Shown: positions 50,081 to 61,959, numbered from the stretch's first letter. The stretch is 64,000 nucleotides of DNA from Angiostrongylus vasorum (GCA_018806985.1 JADANN010000240.1:124001-188000); one strand, 5' to 3'. Translations and numbers: made by a program. Notes: a model not told the origin generated them from the letters alone.

Positions 50081-50365
50081 GGGGCGCGTGTGGCGCAGTG
50101 GTTGGAGGCGCCACTGCAACACACACGTATAATCGATCCCCGCGCCCAAGGCCCTCAAGCCTTCCATCCTTTCGGAGTCGGCAAATTGGTGGCAGACTTG
50201 CCTGGGAGGATAGCAGCACTGGCTCGATACCGGTAGGCCACCGCGAGTCATTGTAAAGGCCAGATATGTATCCAATCACCTCCAACGATACTTAGCGAAG
50301 TCGAATGCATAGCGCATCCTTCAGGGGATTGATCAACGCTAAGAGCTTTATCCTTTATCCTTTGA
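50081..50365 (+). repeat. SINE-A copy, close to consensus
   Basis: Best-preserved head: GGGCGCG pairs with CGCGCCC as a 7 bp acceptor-like stem around TGGCGCAGTGG (perfect A box) and AATCGATCCCC (degenerate B box). Tail is two TTTATCC units. It sits in a TAA-rich simple repeat. Confidence 0.93.
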
Positions 50366-50734
50366 TAATAAATAATAATAACTGATGGTAGTGATAATAA
50401 CAACAGCAATTTAACAGATAAATTGATGAAATAAATTATGTTTGTTACTCTTTACCAATCATATTTTTTTCCGGACGTTTCTACAACCATTATAAAATTC
50501 AAAGTTGTAAGTAAAACCACATGGTGAGTTGATTTTATGCACTTTTCGATATTTCACAATCTTTTAGTGAAAAACGACAAAAGAAAAACTTGGACAACTG
50601 ACACCCACATCGGAGTAATAATTACGAATCATAGTGTTCAAGAAGAATATCAATGAAATTAACACGAAATAGTCGCACAGCTGCTAATAAACAAATTTTT
50701 TTAATTTTTTGCACAAATTAATAATTAGCCTCCC

Positions 50735-52950
50735 AATGGTTACCGTTCCACAGCACGCCTCTTCCATGGGAATTCACTTTTCGACAAAAGAGAAAAATCA
50801 CCGATGGACACGCGAGTCCCCTAACGGCACGGCTCACGCGGAGACCCGATCGTGTTCTCACGAACAGAAAATGGTGCATTTGACAAGTGGTATCTATTCT
50901 CTAAAGCACCTAATCACCACCTACCTTCTCTGTGCGAAGATTCGATTCACCCGTAAGCTGGAAAAAGCACTCTTGTCACTGTCCAAGAAAGACACGTCGT
51001 GTACGATCAGGATATTATCAATAAAATCCTCTCCTCATGTGACCGTCAGATAAACGAAGACCCTATCGAAGACTATATGTTGCTTGTTGAAAGACTTAAA
51101 ACTTCTGCCAAATTCCCTCAGTTCTTCAAACAAAAAGTTCAGATACCTTCTCCATTACTATTACTGAGTTGCTCCAAAAGAGAAGGACACTGAAGCGTGA
51201 CCCTACTGTAAAACACCTAACATGGCTGATTGTAAATTCCAGCTGTGGAAGATCTTTGGAAAAGGATTTACATCAGCATAAGCAAAAGAATTTGCTGGAA
51301 TCAGCTCAAAAATGATGTACTTTGAAGGCCATCGAGAACTTTTGGACTGTAATGTTCCACTATCTGCCCTGATGAACCAAGGTGGAATTGCCACTACATT
51401 TTGCCATGGTATGGAATTGATAATAGAGGAGTTCCATACCAATCTTCTCCTCCTCACACTCCTCATCTCGGAACCCGAAATCTCTGCTGCTCAAAAACCG
51501 CCTATACTCTCCGAAATTCGAGTTCCGACAGAAAATCTGAAGATACGCATAGCTCCTGGACCCGATAATACTACCGCCCACTTCCTTAGTGCTGGTGGCC
51601 ACAAATTATATGTGCTTCCCATAATCCGTATGGCATCCTACATCCAAAAGGAAAAAAAATTCCAAACCAGTAGAAGACGTCGCGCACGGTTATCACACCC
51701 AAGAAGAGTGATCGGAGTAATCTCCGCAACTACCGCCCAGTATACTTGTTGATGTACCCTACAAGCTGTTCACCGAGATTATCCTTTTGCGAACACGGAA
51801 GACCTCGAAGGGGAACAAGCTGTTGAATAATCATGGTTCCGAAAGAGATTCTACTGCATGGACCACATCCAAACTATATCGCGGCTCAAAGAGATCTGTC
51901 GGTAGAACTACCTTCCCCTTGTCCTAACATTTATCGACTATGAGAAAGGGTCTGACAGCGTCGAAACGAATACAATCCTATCAGCGCTCGTCGACCAAGG
52001 AGTGGTCAAGGAGTCGTTCTACATACGAACATCATCTGACTGTTATCGGAGCCGCAGCGCAGATATATAGCTTTTTCATCGATACTCCACACTACCCACA
52101 TGGAAAAGGCTCGGCAAATGGCACAATATCGTCAAATACCTGCTTACTGCCGCATGGCAATGGATAACGAAGTCACTAAAACAGACGAGAAGGGTACACG
52201 TATTTATGGAAAAATCCTATCAAATCTTCGTTTTGCGGACAACATCGTCATTTTCCCGAGTACTAGTGAAGCAGAGTCGATGCTCAACGTACTCAACGAA
52301 GTGCGAGAAGAGATTGGACTGCGTATAAAAAGGACGAAAATTCAATTCATGAAGAACCCATAGCACGAAGGTGAAAAAAATCGAACTGGATGATTCTCTG
52401 ATTAGAGACAACCTCGTACCTATACTTAGGCGACAAATGAATATAAAGGACAAAATGAAGGAGGAACTAGACAAAAGAAGGGGAGAAGCATGGGTCGTAC
52501 GTGAGCTCTCTCAAAGAAGCCACCGACCGACTAACGGACCGAGAACTCAGTGCTCTCATCGTTCTGTTATGTAGCAGAGACGTGGATTCGTATTTCAACC
52601 AAGTCCCGGTATTCACAACGTCTAGCCGGAACGCACAACTCAGATATTCCAAACCTATCCCATATACATCAATAGCGAAACACAGATGCGCCGGTCACGT
52701 AGTAAGAAAAAAATGACAGATAGGCGAAACGAAAGGTGGAGTAGATTCCAGGACATTGCAGACGTCCGCTTGGAAGACCACCTAAACGATCGGTGGACGT
52801 GTTCATGGGTAAGTCAACCATCTGCATTCTTAGTTGGCAACGATTTCAGGATTACGGAATGGGACTCAGTCAACCATTTTCGAAGCAAACCACCACCATG
52901 GACGACGACTGACCCGCACAATCAGTAAAGATGAGCCATTCAAGTACACA
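50735..52950 (+). mobile_element. RTE-type LINE, second family, decayed
   Basis: Reads from the end of the endonuclease (HRWTRESPNGTAHAE near 50790) through RT to the C-terminus. RT-like pieces: 51312-51752 (APGPDNTTAHFLSAGGHK), 51900-52060 (TFIDYEKGSDS in shifted frame), 52100-52363 with FADNIVIF, in which the second catalytic Asp is Asn. It ends DPHNQ-stop at about 52928. Frameshifts are frequent and the 5' half of the endonuclease is missing. Its last 40 bases match the tails of family D and SINE-B. Confidence 0.8.
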
Positions 52951-54984
52951 ACTATGAAAGCATTAATAGTTATACAGCTTATGGTCTCTTTTGTATTCTT
53001 AAGATTTTGAATCAGCAACTGAGAAAAGATTTTTAAAAATTCGCTGACAGCGTAATTTTGCATAGATGGAGTTGCATTTAAACGAACATCCAAGAAAAGT
53101 TTCGATCAACAGAAAAATTTGTACCATTGGCTTCAAAAACCAACTTGTATTTTTACTGTTGTTTGAAAAAAGTGAGAAAAATTCGAAGTGAAGGCCGAAC
53201 CGATGAGGTTATAGAAGATCACCGTGAAGCTCTTACAGTATTGGACGGTAGCCTTTGGCCAACAGCAAACCGCATAGAGAAACGATAGGCTTAGCTTTTC
53301 GGCCTTGCTCTCCTGTTTTTTGTAGAGAAATAGGAGATTTATATTAGTTCTTTGGTTAACGACGCGTGTTAACATCTCAGTTATAAAATTGATAACGCCA
53401 AACATTTGAAGTGTAGTTTTCTTATCCAGTTTTAAGAAAAACATATTGAGGAAAAAAACACTGTGAAAACTGAATAGAAAGCCGAAACGAACGGCCCACA
53501 CGGTATGGTGGTGAACGCGTTAGCCCTCGGAAAGGGTAATAGCGTGTTCGATCCCTTCCGCAGACACCTGCGGTCCCATGTTTTGTAAATGTCTCAGCAC
53601 CATTGTGGTAACCATAAAAACAGTTTTCTCAGAATTTTTCAATCCGTCATAAACAACGGAACGGACTATGATACTCATTGTGCAAAAAATCTTAAAACAA
53701 TGAAAAAAAGAGTCATGCTAAATATACACTACCCAGGATAATTCAATGGATCTCTTTCATGAGAAAGATTTCGGTCTCTGTAGATTGGAACCACACAGTG
53801 CATAAGGGAACGGATAACGACGAAGAAGATGGGATCATTAGCATACGAGATACCCTATGCCTTGATATCAATATAAAAGGTTGTCAACGGAGCGTACCAA
53901 GTGCATCGATTTCAATGCACATTATTTTTCCACTGAAGAAGATCAAAAATTTGGTTATAATCGCACATGTGCTAACAAAGTTGCGTTTGTACAAGGATAG
54001 ACGTGGCAGTATCGTGCCTGTCCGAGTTCGGATAAACACCAACAATTCACCGACTGACCACACAGACGGAGGCAGTTCCCGATAGTCTTCAGAAACGATT
54101 TCCCACGCCTTTATCGGGAAGACCCGTGCGTATATCCATCCCCATGGCAAAGTTCGCCTATTTACACAGGGATATTCTCACAAAACAGAAAAAAAAGTGC
54201 TTCATACGAGAATTGCGATACTCTTAGTGCCGATAGCGCAACCAGAGTACATGGTCGGGCTCTGCTATTAATTCTACCGCGAATATGGGTACATTCACGA
54301 ACAGCTTGCCGAAACCACCATAAGTAGACGTTGCAATCGACCCATAACCGCTTCTCATGACCTCGCAGTCATTTTGTTCTAAACTTTTGGTCAAATTGAC
54401 TAGAAGAATGAAATCGGCACAAATGACTACACGGAGATATTTGGTCTATGTTTTAATCCTCTATTTACCCATCCTGGAAGGTATGACTTAGCCTTGAAGT
54501 CAAACACTTGGAGTTTTTCACTATATATGAAAACTGAAAAAAACTGGGATGATGTCTGAGAAAAAAGTGCTGAAATGAAATAGGCAACCTGGGAGAGAAC
54601 ATCAGTTTTTTCTAAAGTTTCCCAAGTGCCTACCTACCGGGTGATATCATCACATATGTCAACTGTTAAAAATCTCCAGAATTTAAGCGGCTGCATGTGC
54701 TTGATGATTTTTTAGAAAACAATAAAATCAATGTTCGCTGACCCGTAATGGAAGCGCGCTGTTCAGGGTGGGCTCTCCGAGTGGAATATGAGCAATTGTT
54801 CGTCGGCTGTGGATCTACTGGGCTTTTTGCGATAAAAACAATTTATCAATAACACGAATGATTTAGGGGTTATAAACGTAATAGAATTGTAGCATAGACT
54901 TTGACCTATGATCCTAAGTCCTATGAATGATATGTATACTGTAATTTACTATGTGTTATTATGGACCAGCTTTTCCACTAGGAA
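52951..54984. other. Mostly non-coding, one possible decayed frame
   Basis: Besides the family C piece, both strands are open at 53759-54150 (108 codons on +, 88 on -). The - strand alternative frame reads like an old retroelement piece but has no diagnostic motif. Confidence 0.3.
53493..53625 (+). repeat. Family C repeat, central part
   Basis: ACGGTATGGTGGTGAACGCG, GTGTTCGATCCC (good B box), CAGACACCTGCGGTCC and TGTCTCAGCACCATTGTGG. Confidence 0.8.
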
Positions 54985-55145
54985 GCCTAGCTAATAGTAA
55001 ACCAATACCAGGATCGACCACCGTCCTGGTATCACACTAGTCGCATGGTGGCAAATCTCTCTCTGATCCACAAAGACTGGGAAAAAATGGAGATTATGCT
55101 GGGGCCCACACAACCAGTGAGGATGGGCCGTTCAAGCATCCAAGT
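54985..55145 (+). repeat. Family D repeat with internal deletion
   Basis: AGCCTAGCTAATAGTAAACC to TCTGATCCACAA, then a jump to GAAAAAATGGAGATTATGCT and GATGGGCCGTTCAAGCATCC. The end is very similar to the 3' end of the LINE at 52910-52950. Confidence 0.82.
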
Positions 55146-55306
55146 GGCTATATCGGGTGTTATGAGTTAAACGATTGGCTGGCGTCTCCATGGTGTGTCG
55201 TTTGGTGAAAATGAGCATATCCTACCTGTTAGTTATCTTAGCCCTTTTCTATCGAACTGTTATGAAAACCTAAGGGTTCAAGACGAAAAATCAGTACAGT
55301 ACTTAC

Positions 55307-55465
55307 TTCATCCCGATGTCCGTATGATTCACCATATTTCGGATGTCTCGATAACCAGCGATATATCAGAAAAATCGATACGATCGTTACGGCGGCGTAC
55401 AGATAGCGACGCAAACCGCTGCGCGTCATCTGACGCCGCATTTGATCTGAAATCGATCGCGTCAT
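55307..55465 (-). CDS. First exon of a type II membrane protein
   Basis: 53 codons from ATG 55465 to a perfect GTAAGT donor at 55306 (phase 0). The first 20 residues are basic (several Arg, QMRRQMTRSGLRR), followed by one membrane segment (YLYAAVTIVSIFLIY) and a short polar stretch. This is the layout of Golgi enzymes such as glycosyl- or sulfotransferases, but no catalytic exon was found, so function is unknown. The exon is richer in G+C than its surroundings. Downstream exons would lie below 55300. Confidence 0.45.
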
Positions 55466-55744
55466 TTTTTTCTTCTTTTTGAATTTTGAATTAAGTTATA
55501 CTACGATACAATGGTGACTCATAGAACATGGTTATACGATTCGTATGAAGGCGTAGGTAAACGAGCATGAATCATTTCGTGTTCAACAACTCACACCAAA
55601 CACGGAAGGCGAAAAGGCTTTACTAGTCCCACGATGAGCAACACTTCCAGTGCTCATCTTTTCCAACGAATACTAAATACTTCTACGAATTGAATCATCA
55701 ACAACGACAGTAACTGGTAAAAGGAAAGATCGTTCGGCTTTAGT

Positions 55745-55990
55745 TGGCCACCCTTGCGAACGCGGTCGCAATGCATCCGACTCCATTCGTAGCATCGTAG
55801 AGACGATTAAATTAAAGGCATACATAGCATGTAGTTGTGGGTACCTGTCGATGTATCAAGCTAGTGTTTTTACTCTCTTGGACAAGTTTGGTGCAAATCT
55901 GCCAACCCTAGAACGATCCATGGCTTGGTTGAGGCATAACGCAGGATTACGTCTGCATTGGAAACCACCTCTAACCCACTATGCAACATG
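55745..55990 (-). repeat. SINE-A copy, old
   Basis: Reverse copy with GTACCTGTCGATGTATCAAG, TTGGTGCAAATCTGCCAACC and CCATGGCTTGGTTGAGG. Confidence 0.65.
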
Positions 55991-56429
55991 CACCTTATTC
56001 AGTATCATCCAGTGCAATCAATATCTTAGTTTGTTAATGAGAGTATGTCCTGACGATTCCAGTCGATTTCATTCGATACGATTTTGAAGCTCTACACATC
56101 ACCAATAGCATCAACATCATTGCTGTCGAACAGATCGATCAATACGAATCGATAAGGCCCTGAATATCACCAAAAGGCGTAAACCTCCATGGAAATTTTT
56201 GTTATGAACGTCATTTACTAGTCTAAAACAAAACTTTTTCTGTGACAGTTTTATCGCTTAGGAAGCGAAGGAAAAAAAGAACTGGACGATCTGTTGACTG
56301 TTGAAGAAAAAAATCGCGAAGAATGTAGAGAAAACGAAAAGAAACATTACACTGGTGGTTCGATCCACTGTGGTAAGAAAGTTAGCCATAAAATAAGAAT
56401 TAGACGGACTAATGAAAGATACGTAAAGT

Positions 56430-56690
56430 ATATGGTGTTCGTCATTCACTGCAGGATGAGCCATGCATTTGATCCCATTCGTAGCATTGTGAGATCATTA
56501 AAGGCGTATCTGGTCAACACAACCGCCTGTGACCTACCGATGTGTCATGTCAGTGGCTTCATTCTCTCAAACGAGTCCGGTACCAATTTCCCAACCCCGA
56601 AGAAAAGGAGGGCTTGGTTTGCAGAGCGTGTGATCGAACCAAGGACCACGTGTGTATTGCAGAGAACTTGTAAGCTCTCCATTATGGGTG
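56430..56690 (-). repeat. SINE-A copy, old
   Basis: Reverse copy with GACCTACCGATGTGTCATG, GTCCGGTACCAATTTCCCAA and GAGGGCTTGGTTTGC. Confidence 0.7.
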
Positions 56691-57114
56691 CTGCATTAGG
56701 GGAATTAAAAAATCGAAGATCCGAGCATATTTTGGTCAAAAATTCTAATTTATACTTCGTTCTTTCAAGGATTTCAAAATCTACAGAGAAATACTAAAAC
56801 ATATGAACTTCCAGAAAAAAATCACTTTTTTCGAAGCGTTTCTTCTGAAAGATTAATCCCAAGATCCCCGAGTCCCATTCATGCACAACAAGAACAGAAA
56901 GAAAAGGAAAAATCCTTAGAAAAACTGGAAGAGTCGTCGTAGAGCAGCCATCTCTGTGAACGGACGTCAAGTCAATCGACCACTCAGGAATTTTTTCAGA
57001 CTCGATCAATACTCAGATAACGAATAAACTGTCTCTATTAAATATTTGCACTCTTTCCGATACACGTTTTTACACTTTTATCCACATTAGTTCTTAAACG
57101 GGTTATTAAAAGCA

Positions 57115-57490
57115 GGAAGTGAACTGGTTAGAGATGCCGCGCACTATACGTATAGCAGCTGGTTGGACTCCGCACAGGGGGCAACTAGGCCTGTACGCCA
57201 GGGGTCGAAAAATTGGGCAAATTTACCTTTAAAAAACTCCAATCAATTCAAAAATGAGGTTTACTGGTTACAGCGAAGATCTGAGAACATCTTATTACAG
57301 CTTTACCAGCATTACAAAAAGAATCAGCTCCATCGCTATTCAACAACATTCATGAGGAACACAAAGTCATCGAGTGGCAGTCCAATCCAGATGAAAATCC
57401 GGAGACCTTCGTGGATAAGGGATAAGGGGCAATGAACCGAATGAAAGAAGTACTGGGAGCCACAAAATATGTGAGGCCGAGTGAGATTAA
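57115..57490 (+). repeat. SINE-B copy, old
   Basis: Head-like AGTGAACTGGTTAGAGATGC with GGTTGGACTCC as B box; distal CCAGCATTACAAAAAGAATC, GACCTTCGTGGATAAGG and GTACTGGGAGCCAC. Confidence 0.65.
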
Positions 57491-58181
57491 TTCAGAAATA
57501 AATATTATAATCTTTATGAAATGTTAATAAGAGGAAAGATTTACGAGTCAGTGTACCCTGAGAATGTGACGAGATTCGAATGTACACCCACACTCCCCAC
57601 CCAATCCGGGTAGAAGCCAGATTCCTTGTACGATTAGTCTATACGGTGCACGAAACGCGACAGGCCGTCTTCGTGAGATCACCAAATGTGGGGATCTCTA
57701 TTCAACCAAAACCGAAACACACTAATTAGGCGACTGAGCTCATCAGCACCACATCACGACAGGTATAATTACCGAAGAAACTGATATACCTATAAACTAT
57801 CCTAGAAATTATGACTACCAATTAGAGTTCTCGGCCATAGATATCATTTTCAAGTGCAATGAACAAACAACGATCTAACCATTCAGTTGCAGAAGACGAA
57901 TTCTGGTGAAACGATAAGCGTTCATCCTCCAACGATACCGGTCAAACAATATCATAACGTCGAAAATGAGGTAGTATCCGAGCTAATCATCAAGATTATC
58001 ACGATAAGAAAGCCACGATGTCGATCATTTGAGCAGGAAACACGTTCCAAGGGACAGTGGCCACATATAATGGTACTGGAGAAAAGTGCTACACATTGAC
58101 GCCTTATGAATACGAACTTCTGGTCAAACACGATCATCATCACGAACAGCGCCGGACACCGTAGAAACGTATCGCACTCAC

Positions 58182-58231
58182 GCATCTGTCCCGCCCACAA
58201 AACAATGCCGCACACCGTGGCGCTGTTCTTG
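58182..58231 (-). CDS. Possible small exon with Cys-x4-Cys-x4-Cys spacing
   Basis: A GC-rich 50-base block lies between a CCACGCAG acceptor and a GTGAGT donor at 58181. Joined to the exon at 60590-60813 it stays open and reads APRCAALFCGRDRC, which resembles small secreted Cys-rich repeats. The short length makes chance possible. Confidence 0.25.
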
Positions 58232-58416
58232 CTGCGTGGAATCGAATATCGAGTGGGAATACTTACCACTTTTTTGACCAGAAAACGAGAAAATACCTTG
58301 AAAATATAGATGTGTAACGAAGGAAAATAGAACACTACTGTTCTTGAATGGGAATATTTTTTTTGTGAGCTACATAATTATCCGATTGCATGTCTATATA
58401 CGCGTCTGTACGTGTC

Positions 58417-58521
58417 TGTATGTGTGTGTGTGTATACGTGTGTGTATGTATGTGCACGTGTGTATGAGTATGTGTGCGCGTATGCGTGCGTGCGTGCGTG
58501 CGTGCGTGTGTGTGTGTGTGT
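58417..58521. repeat. Compound (TG)n / (TGCG)n microsatellite
   Basis: Interrupted TGTG, then seven or so GCGT units, then TG again. Long frames over it (Cys-Val or Thr-His) are not genes. Confidence 0.95.
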
Positions 58522-58799
58522 TTGTGTATCTGGAACCGGAATCGTTCATTAATCATTTTCAGCGATTGATAATAGCATCTAGAAGAGTTCTGCATTCTCT
58601 TGTTGGCGATTCCTTTAGTCCACTCTCAAAAAAAATCGATGTTTAGAAAACCTATGACACAAAAAACAGGCTCTGGATGGTATTGTTGTTGTTATTGTAA
58701 CTTTCGTTGTTGTGACGAAAGACGCTCACAACGGATTACAAAGGACTTCGCCAAAGTAACCTTGTTATCGAAGATGTGCAGAAAATACTAGTTGATGAT

Positions 58800-59165
58800 T
58801 GGATGTGACCAATGAACAAAGTTGCCCTGCATGGTCGCCATTTTAGGTTTGCTTCGGGCCAACCAAACCTCCTTTTCTCAAGGGTCGTTGGATTATAACC
58901 GGAGTTTTCCGAGAAAAAAAATCTCTCCGATTTATAAACATCAATGAGTGACTTTGGTGAACCGGTCGATTTAGGAAACCTCAACCAGATCTATCCTGGC
59001 TTTCCAGGGAAAAACATACTCGATCAACATTCGACGACGAGCATGAGAAGACGCATGAGCTAGTGGCAGCCGAACTTACACTCAAAGCCGAACTTCGTGG
59101 ATGAAGGATGCAAGACAAGAAACAGAGTGAAAAAAAGTGCTAACGAGGAAGAACAATATGCAAAG
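58800..59165 (+). repeat. SINE-B copy, old
   Basis: Landmarks in order: TTCGGGCCAACCAAACCTCC, GAGAAAAAAAATCTCTCCG, CGATCAACATTCGACGACG, CTTCGTGGATGAAGGATGC, GTGCTAACGAGGAAG. Confidence 0.65.
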
Positions 59166-59389
59166 ATGGGTGTTATGTGAAAAAAAATGACCAAAGGAAT
59201 GATATGATGGTTACGGAAGTGTTTATGTCACTCTCATACCCCTCAGTACCTTCGTGGCGTTCAGCTGTTCTTTTAATTCCTTATCTCACTTGCCCACTTT
59301 CCGAAACGGATGAGTTGATGATTAGACCAATATCATCTTCGAAAAAGACAAGGATTGCATGATGCTAGTAAAAAATAATGCAAACAGAA

Positions 59390-60355
59390 ACAAAGAAGGG
59401 AGCACAAAAAAAGGACTGTTGTAAGAAACGTCTCAAGTTTGCGCACAGAATAGAGCAAAAGAAAGCCATTTCCGATGGTTACGAAACTATAGCTGCTCGT
59501 GATGGGTGTAGAGGAAGAACCACACTCCCAAACGATACGTCTAGCGAGGATATGATCCCTTTTCTCGTGCCCTTTATTTCTAAAGAAATAAACACAGCTA
59601 TAGAACGTGCTTAAGATGGACCGGTCTACAGACTTCCTGAGCGGTAACAGTGACTGAAACATGACCGAACACTCTAAAAGATTAGCTAGTTCGTAACCGC
59701 CTGCATGACCATCTATGCACAATGCAAAATTGCATAAGATGGCTTAACGGTAGAGACGGTGATTGCATGAAATCGGGTACGGTGTATCTAATTTCTTGTA
59801 AAGCGTGTGGTGACGAATACATTGGCGAAAGCGAAACAGGTTTACCACTCTGTGTCCGAATGAGAGAACACTTAGATAATAAGCGTAAAGTTAAACAAAA
59901 TACTCCACTAGGCGCGCATAGGACGACACAAACATAACGCGGAAGATTTTGAAGTAAAAGTTACCATCCTCGCACAGGAATCGAACACTTCAATGAGCAA
60001 AACTCTTGAAGTATTCTGGACAAATTCCCAGGATTCAAGAATGAATCATAGGGAGGAATGCCTGGTTATGACGTATGATCTCATACAATATTGCGTACTG
60101 GTATTTTAATGTCCGAGAGGAATACCACCCATCCGTTTGAACTCTTTGTGGTTGTCACCATGTGGAAGACTCAGTAGAATACTCATAAAGAACGGTAACT
60201 ATGTGACGTGGCTGCTTTGACTCCAGTGCGATTGAGAACTGGATATCGAGGGCTTTTTGTGCTGAGGTTATGGAGCTGTTTAGCTCATGAAGTTGCAGTT
60301 AACTTGATTTTTCGGGCTCTGAAGAAGGCGAAGTCCCCCGAAGCGATAGTTCTTG
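59390..60355 (+). mobile_element. Penelope-like element 3' part with GIY-YIG domain
   Basis: 59378-59614 gives the segment before the nuclease (FLVPFISKEINTAIERA). 59722-59937 gives the GIY-YIG domain (VYLISCKACGDEYIGESE, then LCVRMREHLDN, more complete than at 11454). The shared 3' block GGCTCTGAAGAAGGCGAAGT is at about 60318. Frameshifts and stops between pieces show it is dead. Confidence 0.8.
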
Positions 60356-60589
60356 TGGATAGATAACTATGGTATCAATCTCATGTATACTTTTGAAGAA
60401 AACAGTGAGCGCAAATAGATTTTCTCGTTATCAAAACTGTTATGAAAACACTAAAATCAATTTTATCTAATATATAATACAACGACAGTCCATTTTTCAT
60501 CCCGAGGAAGAATAAACACAAAGGACACACAACAATCTCGACTGACTTAGTACAAATACAGAAGTTAGTGCAATGTAAATAATACTCAC

Positions 60590-60813
60590 TTGTTTGAACA
60601 CTAGGTCGGTTCGGCTCTACGGGATATCCTACAGACCCCAGAGCGATTTCCATATGGTAACTTGCTGATCGGCCAGGATTTTCCCCCGCGGTCGCTAGAC
60701 ATCCGTTGCAGGGCCCTCCCAAGTCTTCACAACCGGTGCTAGTCGACCATCGTGGATCAGCAGGAGATCCATCAATTTCAGATTGGAACATTACCAAGCC
60801 GGTGATGATATTC
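60590..60813 (-). CDS. Probable internal exon, Cys/Gly/Pro-rich protein
   Basis: About 74 open codons between an acceptor (GATGACAG before 60813) and a GTGAGT donor at 60589 (starts and ends in phase 1). The reading holds GSPADPRWSTS, CEDLGGPCNGC and GYPVEPNRP. No family recognised. The 3' phase fits the small exon at 58182-58231. The same frame upstream (to about 60935) is also open apart from two stops near 60835-60845, so older coding sequence may extend there. Confidence 0.4.
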
Positions 60814-61294
60814 CTGTCATCGGTTTACTCTTAGATGTATTTCCGGATGAAAATGTCGAACTCCTTTGGCTCAACTGGATTTTCAGTGGAAATGAAGCTC
60901 AGCTGGACATCGAAATTCGAACCCAGGAAAACTCATAAGTTTCGATGAGGCTGTAAACCATTGAGGGGGGGAATGTTATTACTAAAACGCTAGGAGTCTA
61001 AAACGAACAATAATCCGTGACATGATGGGATCCAACTGAAAGCGACTATTGTGATATTCATAGAACTGTGGTGCCGAATAATCACATTATCGTCGATTTT
61101 AATATAATAGGAGCCATGACTACGTCATGTTCATATTGTGTCGCTAGCACCGGAAATCAATATGGGCTATCAAACAGCTACAGCTATGATAGTTCTAGGG
61201 AAAAAACTAAGTTTTTAGAGGACGAGACTATTCTTTATTGAATCGGCATCTTCTTCGATGCCTGAGATGTTTTCTATTGAAGTGTTCCAACATA
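60814..61294. other. Mostly non-coding
   Basis: 60848-60940 is open on the - strand in the frame of the next exon (FDVQLSFISTENPVEPKEF) before two stops; the rest shows nothing. Confidence 0.3.
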
Positions 61295-61433
61295 TGTCGT
61301 CAATTTTTTATTTACCGCCCACTGATTTTTTAACAGCAGAGTATTATATGGAATATAACCACAATGTTGCTGAGATATTTGCAAAACTCCGGACCGCTGG
61401 TGTTTGCGGTGGGGACCGAACACGCTATGATGG
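61295..61433 (-). repeat. Family C repeat, left half of a head-to-head pair
   Basis: Reverse 3' half: CAATGTTGCTGAGATATTTG, CAAAACTCCGGACCGCTGG, GGGGACCGAACACGCTATG. It stops abruptly where a + strand copy starts. Confidence 0.85.
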
Positions 61434-61612
61434 GTGATTGCTGATAGCGCCAACAGGTCAATAAGACGGCTGAGGAACAGGCGAAGCCAAGGACTCGCAT
61501 GGTGTGGTGGTGAACGCGTCAGCCCCCGGAAAGGGTGATAGCGTGTTCGGTCCCTACAGCAGACACCAGAGGTCCGGAGTTTTGCAAATGTCTCAGCAAC
61601 ATTGTTCCGACA
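61434..61612 (+). repeat. Family C repeat, right half of a head-to-head pair
   Basis: GGGTGATTGCTGATAGCGCC, CATGGTGTGGTGGTGAACGC, GTGTTCGGTCCC, GTCCGGAGTTTTGCAAATGT, TCTCAGCAACATTG. Confidence 0.85.
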
Positions 61613-61755
61613 TAAACAGAAAAACTCGAAATTATGATGCAACTTGACGAGGTTAATCAATATTGTGGTCAATAATTCACTGTGATATTTCTGCAGTATT
61701 TGCAACAGTTAAGAAGTATCAGATGATGATATGGTCACATAATGAAGTACGTCGT

Positions 61756-61959
61756 CTACAGGGGTGACGTTCGTCGTGAACACAACGAGCATGCCGGTCT
61801 TGAATGCTGTCGAACCAGTTCATAGTCAACAGAAACGATAATTAGCTGAGAAACGAGAGCGGATCTCGAACCAGCACCTCCACCATCATCATCTCCACCA
61901 CGACCGCCGCTACCATAAGCACCACCTTCTGTACCGTCATCATACCCTGTGGTATTCGG
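61756..61959 (-). CDS. Possible terminal exon with a Gly/Asp-rich stretch
   Basis: After a TTTATTGACAG acceptor, 67 codons are open to a stop at 61756. The first 30 residues are low-complexity Gly-rich (GGAYGSGGRGGDDDGGG), then ordinary sequence with a C-x-x-C pair near the end. No family recognised. It may belong to the same - strand gene as the exons at 58-61 kb, but a stop here would place it in another transcript or an isoform. Confidence 0.3.
   Translation of the reverse strand, partial: PNTTGYDDGTEGGAYGSGGRGGDDDGGGAGSRSALVSQLIIVSVDYELVRQHSRPACSLCSRRTSPL

Noticed and set aside
52100..52363. Working reverse transcriptase gene
   Set aside because: The catalytic FADD is FADN and frames break before and after.
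58335..58646. Frames rich in Cys-Val or Thr-His
   Set aside because: They arise from the TG/TGCG microsatellite.
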